A stretch of DNA of 34,461 bases from Paraburkholderia sp. BL21I4N1 (GCF_002973525.1 NZ_PVEN01000032.1:1-34461); one strand, 5' to 3'. Positions 17,765 through 26,700 are shown, numbered from the stretch's first letter. The notes: generated by a model not told the origin, from the sequence alone. Numbers and translations are program-made.

Positions 17765-19041
17765 GCTGGTCGGAACGCTTCGGTTCACGCACCGCGGGCG
17801 CTGGCGCCGGCGAAGGCGCCTCGGGTGGCGGCGCGGCGCGCGCCGGCGGGCGCACGGGCAGCGGCCTGGCGAGCGCCGTCAACGGCGTGCGTCCGCTGCG
17901 CTCGCGGATGCTCGACTATGACCACTCGTTGCTGTGGGTGGTCGTCGCGCTGCTCGGGCTCGGGGTCGTGATGGTGTATTCGGCGTCGATCGCGATGCCG
18001 GACTCGCCGAAGTATTCGTCTTACCGCGACTGGGCGTTTCTCGCGCGGCAGATTCTGTTCGTGGTGCTGGGCTCGGTGATCGGTATCGCCGCATTCCGCA
18101 TTCCGATCTCGACGTGGGACAAGTACGCGCCGAAGCTGTTCCTGATCTCGCTGGCCGCGCTGGTCGTCGTGCTGATTCCGCACATCGGCAAGGGCGTGAA
18201 CGGCGCGCGCCGCTGGATTCCGCTCGGCATCACGAACATGCAGCCGTCGGAAATCATGAAGCTCGCGGTCACCATCTACGCCGCGAACTACACGGTGCGC
18301 AAGCAGGAATACATGCACAGCTTCGCCAAGGGCTTTCTGCCGATGGCGGTCGCGGTCGGCCTCGTCGGCGCGTTGCTGCTGCTCGAGCCGGACATGGGCG
18401 CGTTCATGGTGATCGCGGCGATCGCAATGGGCGTGCTGTTCCTCGGCGGTGTGAACGGCAAGCTGTTCGGCGGCCTCGTGGCCACGGCGGTGGGCACGTT
18501 CAGCTTGCTGGTGTGGGCGTCGCCATGGCGTCGCGAGCGGATTTTCGCGTACCTCGATCCGTGGGACGACCGTTACGCGCAGGGCAAGGCGTATCAATTG
18601 ACGCACTCGCTGATTGCCTTCGGGCGCGGCGAGTGGTTCGGCGTGGGCCTCGGCGGCAGCGTCGAGAAGCTCAACTATCTGCCGGAAGCGCATACCGACT
18701 TCATCCTCGCGGTGATCGGCGAGGAACTCGGTTTTGTCGGCGTGCTGGTGGTGATCCTGATGTTTTACTGGATCGTGCGCCGTTCGTTCGAGATCGGCCG
18801 TCAGGCGCTCGCGCTCGACCGCACGTTCGCGGGCCTCGTCGCGAAGGGTATCGGTATCTGGTTCGGCGCGCAGACCTTCATCAACATGGGCGTGAATCTC
18901 GGCCTGCTGCCGACTAAAGGCCTCACGTTGCCGCTAGTGAGTTATGGCGGCTCGGGCATTTTGCTGAACTGCGTCGCGGTGGCGGTGTTGATGCGCGTGG
19001 ATTACGAAAATCGGGTGCTGATGCGTGGGGGCAAAGTATGA
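17761..19041 (+). CDS. ftsW: septal peptidoglycan glycosyltransferase FtsW
   Basis: This 426-aa SEDS-family polymerase of lipid II acts in the inner membrane with FtsI. About ten membrane segments begin near residue 56. GVVMVYSAS (68-76), GARRWIPLG (148-156), LLLEPDMGAF (206-215) and LNYLPEAHTDFILAVIGEE are conserved; Asp313 in the last block corresponds in place to the catalytic aspartate of SEDS enzymes. The reading frame is open further upstream, but the ATG at 17761 overlaps the murD stop (ATGA). The first 50 residues form a Gly/Ala/Ser-rich, charged cytoplasmic tail absent from many orthologues. Confidence 0.95.
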   Translation: MSWSERFGSRTAGAGAGEGASGGGAARAGGRTGSGLASAVNGVRPLRSRMLDYDHSLLWVVVALLGLGVVMVYSASIAMPDSPKYSSYRDWAFLARQILFVVLGSVIGIAAFRIPISTWDKYAPKLFLISLAALVVVLIPHIGKGVNGARRWIPLGITNMQPSEIMKLAVTIYAANYTVRKQEYMHSFAKGFLPMAVAVGLVGALLLLEPDMGAFMVIAAIAMGVLFLGGVNGKLFGGLVATAVGTFSLLVWASPWRRERIFAYLDPWDDRYAQGKAYQLTHSLIAFGRGEWFGVGLGGSVEKLNYLPEAHTDFILAVIGEELGFVGVLVVILMFYWIVRRSFEIGRQALALDRTFAGLVAKGIGIWFGAQTFINMGVNLGLLPTKGLTLPLVSYGGSGILLNCVAVAVLMRVDYENRVLMRGGKV

Positions 19042-20156
19042 CCGCTGTGCCGCAACGCACGCTGATGGTGATGGCCGGTGGCACCGGGGGACACGTGTTC
19101 CCGGGCCTCGCGGTCGCGCACCTGATGCAGGCGTGGGGCTGGAAGGTCGTGTGGCTCGGCAATCCCGCGGGAATGGAAGCGACGCTGGTGCCGAAGCACG
19201 GCATTCCGATGGAATACGTGCGCTTCGGCGGACTGCGCGGCAAGGGGTTGAAGACCAAGCTGATGTTGCCGCTGAATTTGCTGCGCGCCTGCACGCAAAG
19301 TCTTTCCGTGCTGCGTCGCGTGAAGCCGGATGTGGTGCTCGGCATGGGCGGTTACATCACGTTCCCGGCGGGTTTGATGACGGCGTTGAGCGGTCGTCCG
19401 CTGGTGCTGCATGAACAGAATTCGATCGCGGGCCTCGCCAACAAGGTGCTCGCGAAGCTCGCCAAACGCGTGCTGGTTGCGTTCCCGAACGCATTGCCGC
19501 ACGGCGAATGGACCGGAAACCCGATTCGTGAGGAACTTGCGCGCGCAATTGCACCCAAAGCACGCTACGCGCAACGCAGCGGTCCGCTGAATGTGCTGGT
19601 GGTGGGCGGCAGTCTGGGCGCGGCGGCGTTGAACGAAGTGGTGCCGCGTGCGGTGGCGTTGCTCGCGCCGAATGAACGGCCGCGCATCGTGCATCAGGCG
19701 GGCGCGAAGCATATCGAGGCGCTGCGCGAGAACTACGCGGCAGCCGGTTTGCAGACCGGCACGGACGTCGAACTCGTGGCGTTCATCGACGACATGACGA
19801 GCGCGTACGCGAACGCCGATCTGGTGATCTGCCGTTCGGGCGCGATGACGGTGTCGGAGATTTCAGCGGTTGGGGTAGCGGCGTTCTTCGTGCCGTTCCC
19901 GTTTGCAGTAGACGATCACCAGACAACCAATGCAGCGTTCCTCGCCGGCAATGGCGCGGCGCTGGTCGTGCAGCAACGCGATCTGTCGGCGGAGATGCTC
20001 GCCGACTGGTTGCGCAGCCAGACGCGGGCAAGTCTCGCGGACATGGCGGAGCGTTCGCGCTCGCTCGCGAAACCCGACGCCACGGAGCAGGTCGCGCAGA
20101 TTTGCGCGAGCGTGGCGGGTTCGATTTCGGGCGCGAGCCCAGAAGGAAAGCAATGA
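19038..20156 (+). CDS. murG: UDP-N-acetylglucosamine--lipid I transferase MurG
   Basis: This 372-aa peripheral inner-membrane GT28 glycosyltransferase adds GlcNAc to lipid I to give lipid II. The N-terminal glycine-rich loop GGTGGH is at residues 14-19; VLHEQNSIAGLANK, VVGGSLGAAALNE and the C-terminal donor-binding block VICRSGAMTVSEIS are clear. It is about 17 residues longer than the E. coli protein. ATGA overlaps join it to ftsW upstream and murC downstream; AGAAGGAAAG within its 3' end is the murC ribosome binding site. Confidence 0.97.
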   Translation: MTAVPQRTLMVMAGGTGGHVFPGLAVAHLMQAWGWKVVWLGNPAGMEATLVPKHGIPMEYVRFGGLRGKGLKTKLMLPLNLLRACTQSLSVLRRVKPDVVLGMGGYITFPAGLMTALSGRPLVLHEQNSIAGLANKVLAKLAKRVLVAFPNALPHGEWTGNPIREELARAIAPKARYAQRSGPLNVLVVGGSLGAAALNEVVPRAVALLAPNERPRIVHQAGAKHIEALRENYAAAGLQTGTDVELVAFIDDMTSAYANADLVICRSGAMTVSEISAVGVAAFFVPFPFAVDDHQTTNAAFLAGNGAALVVQQRDLSAEMLADWLRSQTRASLADMAERSRSLAKPDATEQVAQICASVAGSISGASPEGKQ

Positions 20157-21556
20157 AACACATCGTCAAACATATTCATTTTGTCGGCATCGGCGGTGTC
20201 GGCATGAGCGGCATCGCGGAGGTGCTGGTCAATCTCGGCTATCAGGTGAGCGGCTCGGATCTGTCGAGCAACGCGATCACCGATCGTCTCGCGAACCTCG
20301 GCGCGCGGATCGCGATCGGTCACGCGGCGGAGAACATCGAAGGCGCGAACGCAGTGGTCGTTTCGACCGCGGTGCGTAGCGACAACCCGGAAGTGCTGGC
20401 CGCGCGTCATCGCCGCATTCCGATCGTGCCGCGCGCGGTGATGCTCGCGGAACTGATGCGTCTGAAGCAGGGCATTGCGATTGCCGGTACGCACGGCAAG
20501 ACCACGACCACTTCGCTGGTGGCGAGCGTGCTGGCGGCGGGCGGGCTCGATCCGACCTTTGTGATCGGCGGCCGGTTGATCAGCGCGGGCGCGAATGCGC
20601 GGCTGGGTACGGGCGACTTTATCGTCGCCGAAGCGGATGAGTCGGACGCGTCGTTCCTGAATCTGTTCCCGGTGATCGAAGTCATTACGAACATCGACGC
20701 CGATCACATGGACACCTACGGCCACGACTTCGCGCGGCTCAAGCAGGCGTTTATCGAGTTCACGCACCGTCTGCCGTTTTACGGCATCGCGGTGCTGTGC
20801 GTCGACGATCCGAACGTGAAGGAAATCTTGCCGTTCGTGTCGAAGCCGATCATCCGCTACGGCCTGGCGCCCGATGCGCAGGTGCGCGCGGTCAACGTCA
20901 CGGCGCACGACGGCAAGATGCATTTCACCGCCATGCGCGAAGATGCGGCGCCGCTCGACATTGTGTTGAACCTGCCGGGCGAGCACAACGTGCAGAACGC
21001 GCTCGCCGCGATTGCGATTGCGACTGAACTTGAAGTGAAAGATGCCGATATCCAGCGAGCGCTGGCGGATTTCAACGGCGTGGGCCGGCGCTTCCAGCGC
21101 TACGGCGAAGTGCCGGTACTGAGCGAAGGCAACCCGGCCGGCACGTACACGCTGGTCGACGACTACGGTCATCACCCGGTCGAAATGGCCGCGACGGTGG
21201 CGGCGGCGCGCGGTGCGTTTCCGGGCCGGCGGTTGGTGCTGGCGTTCCAGCCGCACCGCTTCACGCGCACGCGTGACTGCTTCGAAGATTTTGTGAAGGT
21301 GCTGTCGACCGTCGACGCGCTCGTGCTGACCGAAGTCTATTCGGCCGGCGAAGCGCCGATCGTCGCCGCGGACGGCCGCGCGTTGGCGCGTGCGCTGCGC
21401 GTGACGGGCAAGGTCGAACCGGTGTTTCTCGATTCGGTGGACGAAGTGCCGGACGCGCTCGCAGCAGTGGTGCGTGCCGGCGATGTGGTGATCACGATGG
21501 GCGCGGGTTCGATCGGCGGTGTGCCGGGTCGCCTCGCTCAGGAAACGAAGGTGTGA
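20153..21556 (+). CDS. murC: UDP-N-acetylmuramate--L-alanine ligase MurC
   Basis: This 467-aa cytoplasmic Mur ligase adds the first amino acid of the stem peptide. HFVGIGGVGMSGIAEVL (9-25) is the UDP-sugar-binding N terminus, GTHGKTT at 112-118 the ATP loop, with EADESDASFLNL and VDDYGHHPVE further on. The frame is open 17 codons upstream, but the ATG at 20153 sits 3 bases after a good ribosome binding site and overlaps the murG stop. The MurC product is the substrate of MurD, encoded four genes upstream. Confidence 0.97.
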   Translation: MKHIVKHIHFVGIGGVGMSGIAEVLVNLGYQVSGSDLSSNAITDRLANLGARIAIGHAAENIEGANAVVVSTAVRSDNPEVLAARHRRIPIVPRAVMLAELMRLKQGIAIAGTHGKTTTTSLVASVLAAGGLDPTFVIGGRLISAGANARLGTGDFIVAEADESDASFLNLFPVIEVITNIDADHMDTYGHDFARLKQAFIEFTHRLPFYGIAVLCVDDPNVKEILPFVSKPIIRYGLAPDAQVRAVNVTAHDGKMHFTAMREDAAPLDIVLNLPGEHNVQNALAAIAIATELEVKDADIQRALADFNGVGRRFQRYGEVPVLSEGNPAGTYTLVDDYGHHPVEMAATVAAARGAFPGRRLVLAFQPHRFTRTRDCFEDFVKVLSTVDALVLTEVYSAGEAPIVAADGRALARALRVTGKVEPVFLDSVDEVPDALAAVVRAGDVVITMGAGSIGGVPGRLAQETKV

Positions 21557-21557
21557 G

Positions 21558-22499
21558 ATGAGCGGTATCGATCCGAAAAAATTCGGCAAGGTGGCAGTAC
21601 TTCTCGGCGGTGAATCCGCCGAGCGCGAAGTGTCGCTCACGTCCGGCCGCCTGGTGCTGGAAGGACTGCGCGACGCCGGTATCGACGCGCATCCGTTCGA
21701 CCCGTCCGAGCGTCCGCTCGCGGCGTTGAAGGCGGAAGGCTTTGACCGCGCCTTTATCGCCTTGCATGGCGGCTACGGCGAAAACGGCCAGATTCAGGGC
21801 GCGCTCGACTTCTACGGCATCAAGTACAACGGTAGCGGCGTGCTCGGCTCGGCGCTCGGTCTGGACAAGTTCCGCACCAAGCTCGTGTGGCAGCAGCTCG
21901 GCATTCCGACACCGCCGTTCGAAACCGTGCTGCGCGGCGACGATTACGCGGCGCGCGCCCAGGAGATCGTCGCGAAGCTCGGTTTGCCGCTGTTCGTGAA
22001 GCCGGCGAGCGAAGGGTCGAGCGTCGCGGTAATCAAGGTGAAGAGCGCGGACGCGCTGCCGGCCGCGCTATTGGAAGCGATCAAGTACGACAAGATCGTC
22101 GTGGTCGAGAAGAGCATCGAAGGCGGCGGCGAGTACACCGCGTGCATTGCCGGCGATCTCGATCTGCCGCTGATCCGTATCGTGCCGGCCGGCGAGTTCT
22201 ACGACTATCACGCGAAGTACATCGCGAACGACACGCAGTATCTGATTCCGTGCGGACTCGCGCCCGAAGAAGAAACGCGCCTGAAAGTGCTGGCGCGCCG
22301 CGCGTTCGACGTGCTCGGCTGCGCCGATTGGGGCCGCGCCGATTTCATGATGGACGCGGACGGCAATGCGTATTTTCTGGAAGTGAACACGGCGCCTGGC
22401 ATGACCGATCACTCGCTGCCGCCAAAAGCGGCGCGCGCGGTGGGTATCAGCTATCAGGATCTGGTTGTCGGCGTGTTGGCGCTGACGCTGCAGGACTAA
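21558..22499 (+). CDS. ddl: D-alanine--D-alanine ligase
   Basis: This 313-aa ATP-grasp enzyme makes the D-Ala-D-Ala dipeptide used by MurF. Conserved blocks: VLLGGESAEREVSLTSG (14-30), ALHGGYGENGQIQG (68-81), FVKPASEGSSVAV, and the metal-binding end FLEVNTAPGMTDHSLPP. The start at 21558 is one base after the murC stop with GAAGGTG as ribosome binding site; an in-frame extension further upstream lacks family similarity. Gene position between murC and ftsQ is typical (ddlB in E. coli). Confidence 0.96.
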   Translation: MSGIDPKKFGKVAVLLGGESAEREVSLTSGRLVLEGLRDAGIDAHPFDPSERPLAALKAEGFDRAFIALHGGYGENGQIQGALDFYGIKYNGSGVLGSALGLDKFRTKLVWQQLGIPTPPFETVLRGDDYAARAQEIVAKLGLPLFVKPASEGSSVAVIKVKSADALPAALLEAIKYDKIVVVEKSIEGGGEYTACIAGDLDLPLIRIVPAGEFYDYHAKYIANDTQYLIPCGLAPEEETRLKVLARRAFDVLGCADWGRADFMMDADGNAYFLEVNTAPGMTDHSLPPKAARAVGISYQDLVVGVLALTLQD

Positions 22500-22523
22500 G
22501 CGGGGCGACCCGAAAGCAACACC

Positions 22524-23276
22524 ATGTGGAACAACGTTCGCCAGCTCAATCTCGCCGCCAACGCGCTGCACGTGTTGCTGGTGCTCGTGCTGCTGGCGGC
22601 GGGCGGTTACTGGCTGATCCAGCGTCCGAATTTCGCGTTGCGCGAAATCCAGATCGACGGCGACACCGAGCACATCAATTCACCGACGGTGCGCGCCGGG
22701 GTAGTAGGGCGATTGAAGGGCAATTTTTTCACGGTCGATCTCGACGTCGCGCGGCAGGCGTTCGAGCAGATGCCGTGGGTGCGTCACGCGAGCGTGCGGC
22801 GGGTCTGGCCGAATGCGCTGGCTGTCACGCTCGAGGAGTACAAACCGCTGGGAACGTGGGGCAGCGATCAGCTGGTGAGCGTCGACGGCGAGCTGTTCAC
22901 GGCGAACCAGGGCGAGCTCGAAGAAGATTTGCCCGCCTTCGACGGTCCGGACGGCACGGCCAAGGAAGTTGTCGCGCGCTATCACGATTTTCAGAAGTGG
23001 TTCGCGCCGCTGGGCGCGACGCCGGATGAAGTGACGCTGTCGCCGCGTTATGCGTGGACGGTGAAGTTGTCGAATGGAACGCAGGTGGAACTCGGGCGCG
23101 AACGCAATCAGGACACGCTGCTCGATCGCAGCAAGCGCCTGACCGCGGCGTGGAACGCGGTGACGCAACGTTGGGGAAAGGATATCGAGTATGCGGACTT
23201 GCGCTATCCGAACGGTTTCGCGATTCGTGCCGCTGGCATGCGCTTTATCAGCGAACCCGACAAGGGCAAGAAGTAA
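22524..23276 (+). CDS. ftsQ: cell division protein FtsQ
   Basis: This 250-aa bitopic inner-membrane protein has a short cytoplasmic tail, one membrane segment at about residues 13-32 (NALHVLLVLVLLAAGGYWLI), a POTRA domain starting near FALREIQIDGD (38-), and a beta domain with VTLEEYKPLGTWG and ELGRERNQDTLLDR. It scaffolds the divisome through FtsB and FtsL. The ribosome binding site is weak (CGAAAGC region), suggesting low-level or coupled translation from ddl 24 bases upstream. Confidence 0.95.
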   Translation: MWNNVRQLNLAANALHVLLVLVLLAAGGYWLIQRPNFALREIQIDGDTEHINSPTVRAGVVGRLKGNFFTVDLDVARQAFEQMPWVRHASVRRVWPNALAVTLEEYKPLGTWGSDQLVSVDGELFTANQGELEEDLPAFDGPDGTAKEVVARYHDFQKWFAPLGATPDEVTLSPRYAWTVKLSNGTQVELGRERNQDTLLDRSKRLTAAWNAVTQRWGKDIEYADLRYPNGFAIRAAGMRFISEPDKGKK

Positions 23277-23303
23277 ACGGACATCACACGCAATGAGCAC
23301 GCT

Positions 23304-24536
23304 ATGAGTAAAGACTATAAAGATCTGCTGGTCGCCCTCGACATTGGGACGTCGAAGGTCGTGGCCATCGTCGCCGAGTTGAAGGGCGAGGGTCACTACG
23401 AGGTGATCGGCCTCGGCCAGAGCGAATCGAAGGGGCTCAAGAAAGGCGTGGTGGTGAATATCGAAGCCACCGTGCAGTCGATTCAGCGCGCGCTCGAGGA
23501 AGCCGAGCTGATGGCCGACTGCAAGATCACCAACGTCTTCACCGGGATCGCCGGCAGCCATATCCGCAGCTTCAATTCGAGCGGCATGGTGGCGATCAAG
23601 GAAAAGGAAGTCACGCAGACCGACGTGGCTCGCGTGATCGAAACGGCCAAGGCAATCAACATTCCGACCGATCAGCAGGTGCTGCATATCCTGACTCAGG
23701 AATTCATCATTGACGGTCAGGAAGATGTGCGCGAGCCGATCGGCATGAGCGGCATTCGCCTCGAAGTGAAGGTGCATATCGTCACCGGCGCGGTCAGCGC
23801 GGCGCAGAACATCGTCAAGTGCGTGCGCCGCTGCGGTCTCGAAGTGAACGATCTGATCTTGCAGCCGCTGGCGTCGTCGCTGGCGGTGCTGACCGAAGAC
23901 GAGAAGGAACTCGGCGTGGTGCTGGTCGATATCGGCGGCGGCACTACGGACATCGCGATCTTCAGCGAAGGCGCGATCCGTCATACCGCGGTGATTCCGA
24001 TCGCCGGCGACCAGATCACCAGCGACATCGCGATGGCGCTGCGCACGCCGACGCCGGACGCGGAAGACATCAAGGTCGATTACGGCATCGCCAAGCAGGC
24101 CTTGGCCGATCCGGACGAAATGATCGAAGTGCCGGGTCTCGGCGAGCGCGGTCCGCGCACGCTGTCGCGCCAGGCGCTGGCGGCGGTCGTTGAGCCGCGT
24201 GTCGAAGAACTGTTTTCGCTCGTGCAGCAGGTGGTGCGCGAGTCGGGTTACGAGGAACTGCTGAGCTCCGGCGTGGTGCTGACCGGCGGCGCGTCGATGA
24301 TGCTCGGCATGGTCGAACTGGGTGAAGACATTTTCCTGAAGCCGGTGCGCATTGGTGTACCGGAATACGCGGGCGGTCTTGCCGACGTGGTGCGCAACCC
24401 GCGCTACTCGACGGCGATGGGCCTGCTCGTCGAAGGACGCTCGCAACGCATGCGCGGCCGCAAGGTCGCCGTGCAGTCGGGGTCGATGGGTCAGGTCTTC
24501 ACGCGGATGAAGGACTGGTTCCTCGGCAACTTCTAA
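23304..24536 (+). CDS. ftsA: cell division protein FtsA
   Basis: This 410-aa actin-like ATPase tethers FtsZ to the membrane. Phosphate-1 motif DIGTSKV is at residues 13-19 and phosphate-2 motif DIGGGTTD at 209-216; LTGGASMMLGM belongs to the adenosine motif. The C terminus (VFTRMKDWFLGNF) forms the amphipathic membrane-targeting helix. The ATG overlaps the stop of a tiny 4-codon reading frame (MSTL) that begins at 23293. It is separated from ftsZ by 120 bases. Confidence 0.97.
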   Translation: MSKDYKDLLVALDIGTSKVVAIVAELKGEGHYEVIGLGQSESKGLKKGVVVNIEATVQSIQRALEEAELMADCKITNVFTGIAGSHIRSFNSSGMVAIKEKEVTQTDVARVIETAKAINIPTDQQVLHILTQEFIIDGQEDVREPIGMSGIRLEVKVHIVTGAVSAAQNIVKCVRRCGLEVNDLILQPLASSLAVLTEDEKELGVVLVDIGGGTTDIAIFSEGAIRHTAVIPIAGDQITSDIAMALRTPTPDAEDIKVDYGIAKQALADPDEMIEVPGLGERGPRTLSRQALAAVVEPRVEELFSLVQQVVRESGYEELLSSGVVLTGGASMMLGMVELGEDIFLKPVRIGVPEYAGGLADVVRNPRYSTAMGLLVEGRSQRMRGRKVAVQSGSMGQVFTRMKDWFLGNF

Positions 24537-24564
24537 CGATTTCGCTTTAAAAAAACTCGCGCTG

Positions 24565-24581
24565 GTGCCGGCGGCCGGCGC
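24565..24581. repeat. GC-rich inverted repeat between ftsA and ftsZ
   Basis: GTGCCGG and CCGGCGC (one G-U pair) flank a 3-base loop in the 120-base ftsA-ftsZ gap, about 75 bases before the ftsZ ATG. There is no T tract, so it is not a standard terminator. The gap also contains an A-rich stretch after the ftsA stop and the ftsZ ribosome binding site GGAGG, 4 bases before the ATG. I see no convincing promoter. Confidence 0.35.
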
Positions 24582-24656
24582 GCGACAGGGGGTTGCCCGA
24601 TCTCCTGCCGAATAACGGCCGAGTGGCTGTAAATTTTTTATCTTGACGGAGGCAAC

Positions 24657-25859
24657 ATGGAATTCCAGATGCTGGAAACCGAAACGAACGGCACCATCAT
24701 CAAGGTGGTCGGAGTAGGTGGCGCTGGCGGCAATGCCGTTCAGCACATGATCAACAAAGGCGTGCAAGGCGTCGACTTCATCGTGATGAACACGGACGCG
24801 CAGGCTCTGTCGCGTTCGCGTGCCACCGCGGTGATCCAGCTCGGCAACACGGGTCTGGGCGCTGGCGCCAAGCCGGAAATGGGCCGCGCGGCAGCGGAAG
24901 AAGCCCGTGAACGCATCGCCGACGCATTGCGCGGCGCGCACATGGTCTTCATCACGGCCGGCATGGGTGGCGGCACGGGTACGGGGGCGGCACCGGTGGT
25001 CGCGCAGATCGCCAAGGAAATGGGTATTTTGACCGTGGGCGTGGTCAGCAAGCCGTTCGAGTTCGAAGGCGGCAAGCGCATGCGTGTGGCAGAAGCCGGT
25101 TCGCAGCAACTGGAGGATCACGTCGACTCGCTGATCGTCGTTCTGAACGACAAGCTGTTCGAGGTGATGGGCGATGACGCCGAGATGGACAAGTGCTTCC
25201 AGTGCGCAGACGACGTTCTGAACAACGCAGTTGCCGGCATCGCGGAAATCATCAATGTCGACGGTCTGGTGAACGTCGACTTCGAAGACGTGAAGACGGT
25301 GATGGGCGAGCAGGGCAAGGCGATGATGGGCACGGCGACGGTTGCCGGTGTCGATCGCGCGCGTCTGGCCGCCGAGCAGGCTGTCGCCAGCCCGCTGCTG
25401 GAAGGTGTGGATCTGTCGGGCGCACGTGGCGTGCTGGTCAACATCACGTCGAGCCGTTCGCTGCGTCTGTCGGAAACGCGTGAAGTGATGAACACGATCA
25501 AGAGCTACGCGGCGGAAGACGCCACGGTGATCTTCGGCGCTGTTTATGACGACGCCATGGGCGACGCGCTGCGCGTGACGGTCGTGGCAACGGGTCTGGG
25601 CCGTGCGGCGAAGAAGCAGCAATCGGCACCGATGACGTTGCTGCGCACCGGCACCGACAACCAGCCGATCAGCACGATGCAACACGCTGCGTACGCGCCG
25701 TCGACGTCGCACGCGAGTACCGCCGACTACGGCGCGCTGGATACGCCGGCCGTATGGCGCACCTCGCGCGACACGGCGGCTTCGCACGTGCAGGCGCTGC
25801 AGGAAAAGGGCGTCGACACGTACGACATTCCGGCGTTCCTGCGCAAGCAGGCGGACTGA
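24657..25859 (+). CDS. ftsZ: cell division protein FtsZ
   Basis: This 400-aa tubulin-like GTPase polymerises into the Z ring. The tubulin signature GGGTGTG is at residues 104-110; the T7 synergy loop GLVNVDFEDV has Asn206, Asp208 and Asp211. After the globular core (about residue 320) comes a linker rich in Ser, Thr and Ala, and the conserved C-terminal peptide YDIPAFLRKQ, which binds FtsA and ZipA. The start is set by the strong GGAGG ribosome binding site. It is the last gene of the cluster; a terminator follows. Confidence 0.98.
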   Translation: MEFQMLETETNGTIIKVVGVGGAGGNAVQHMINKGVQGVDFIVMNTDAQALSRSRATAVIQLGNTGLGAGAKPEMGRAAAEEARERIADALRGAHMVFITAGMGGGTGTGAAPVVAQIAKEMGILTVGVVSKPFEFEGGKRMRVAEAGSQQLEDHVDSLIVVLNDKLFEVMGDDAEMDKCFQCADDVLNNAVAGIAEIINVDGLVNVDFEDVKTVMGEQGKAMMGTATVAGVDRARLAAEQAVASPLLEGVDLSGARGVLVNITSSRSLRLSETREVMNTIKSYAAEDATVIFGAVYDDAMGDALRVTVVATGLGRAAKKQQSAPMTLLRTGTDNQPISTMQHAAYAPSTSHASTADYGALDTPAVWRTSRDTAASHVQALQEKGVDTYDIPAFLRKQAD

Positions 25860-25861
25860 GC

Positions 25862-25893
25862 GCGCGAGCAGGCTTTCGTTGCCGCGCTTTTTT
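25862..25893 (+). terminator. terminator after ftsZ
   Basis: GCGCG-A-GCA (25862-25870) pairs with TGC-CGCGC (25880-25887) with a bulged A, followed by six T residues. It stands two bases after the ftsZ stop codon and closes the division cluster. The rest of the 253-base gap to the peroxiredoxin gene shows no gene I would support. Confidence 0.75.
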
Positions 25894-26112
25894 CGGAAAG
25901 CGCCGGCTGACGGATGCACGAGCGTGGCGGGTGAACGGCGAACAGGTCGCGTATCGTTGGATTCGCGGCAAGGACAACTGCCCTCTTCGGATTCGCGAAG
26001 CGGAGTGGGCGACTGTCGCCGGGGCGCGCAGCGGGTTTAGGGCTGGCGCGATTGACTTCACTGCGACACGACAACGTGCGAGCGTGCTTCGCATCGATGC
26101 AAAGGACTGAGC

Positions 26113-26616
26113 ATGATTCAGACAGGTGACAAGCTGCCCGACGCGACGCTCTTCGAGTTGATCGAAGACGAGCGGGCGGGCTGCACGATCGGGCCTAACA
26201 GCTTCGACGTGCGCGAGCAGACGGCGGGTAAGCGCGTGGTGATCTTCGGGTTGCCGGGCGCGTTCACGCCGACCTGTTCGGCCAAACACGTGCCGGGCTA
26301 TGTCGAACACGCCGAGCGGTTGCGCGCGGCGGGTATCGACGAAATCTGGTGCGTGTCCGTCAACGACGCGTTCGTAATGGGCGCGTGGGGACGCGATCAG
26401 CACGCCTCGGGCAAGGTGCGCATGATGGCGGACGGTAGTGCGGCTTTCACCCGGGCGCTGGGTCTCGAGCAGGATTTGTCGGCGCGCGGCATGGGAATTC
26501 GTTCCCAGCGCTACGCGATGGTGGTCGACGACGGCGTGGTCAAGACGTTGAACGTCGAGGCTGCCGGCAAATTCGAGGTTAGCGATGCAAGGAGTATCCT
26601 CGCAACGTTGAGCTAG
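26113..26616 (+). CDS. peroxiredoxin, Prx5 / type II family
   Basis: This 167-aa thiol peroxidase reduces hydrogen and alkyl peroxides in the cytosol. The active-site block is LPGAFTPTCS with peroxidatic Cys55. Cys80 lies 25 residues later, as in type II peroxiredoxins of plants and bacteria; a further Cys24 is present and there is no Cys near the C terminus. Known relatives are reduced by glutaredoxin or thioredoxin, but no such domain is fused here. The gene stands between ftsZ and lpxC, a typical Burkholderiales position. The ribosome binding site is weak (AAAGGA about 9 bases upstream). Confidence 0.93.
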   Translation: MIQTGDKLPDATLFELIEDERAGCTIGPNSFDVREQTAGKRVVIFGLPGAFTPTCSAKHVPGYVEHAERLRAAGIDEIWCVSVNDAFVMGAWGRDQHASGKVRMMADGSAAFTRALGLEQDLSARGMGIRSQRYAMVVDDGVVKTLNVEAAGKFEVSDARSILATLS

Positions 26617-26700
26617 TTACGCGGCGTCCCGACCTTCGCCCCAAGCGCATGTTGTGGCAGGGCAACGGTGGATAAGACGCTTTTGTGACAGGCCGTTACG

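Noticed and set aside
22680..25919. Very long open frame on the minus strand (1079 codons) across ftsQ-ftsA-ftsZ
   Set aside because: It is antisense to three certain genes; its product is rich in Arg, His and Asp with no recognisable domain, as expected from the complement of GC-biased codons.
25754..26110. 118-codon frame between ftsZ and the peroxiredoxin gene
   Set aside because: It starts inside ftsZ out of frame and crosses the ftsZ terminator; no ribosome binding site or recognisable domain.
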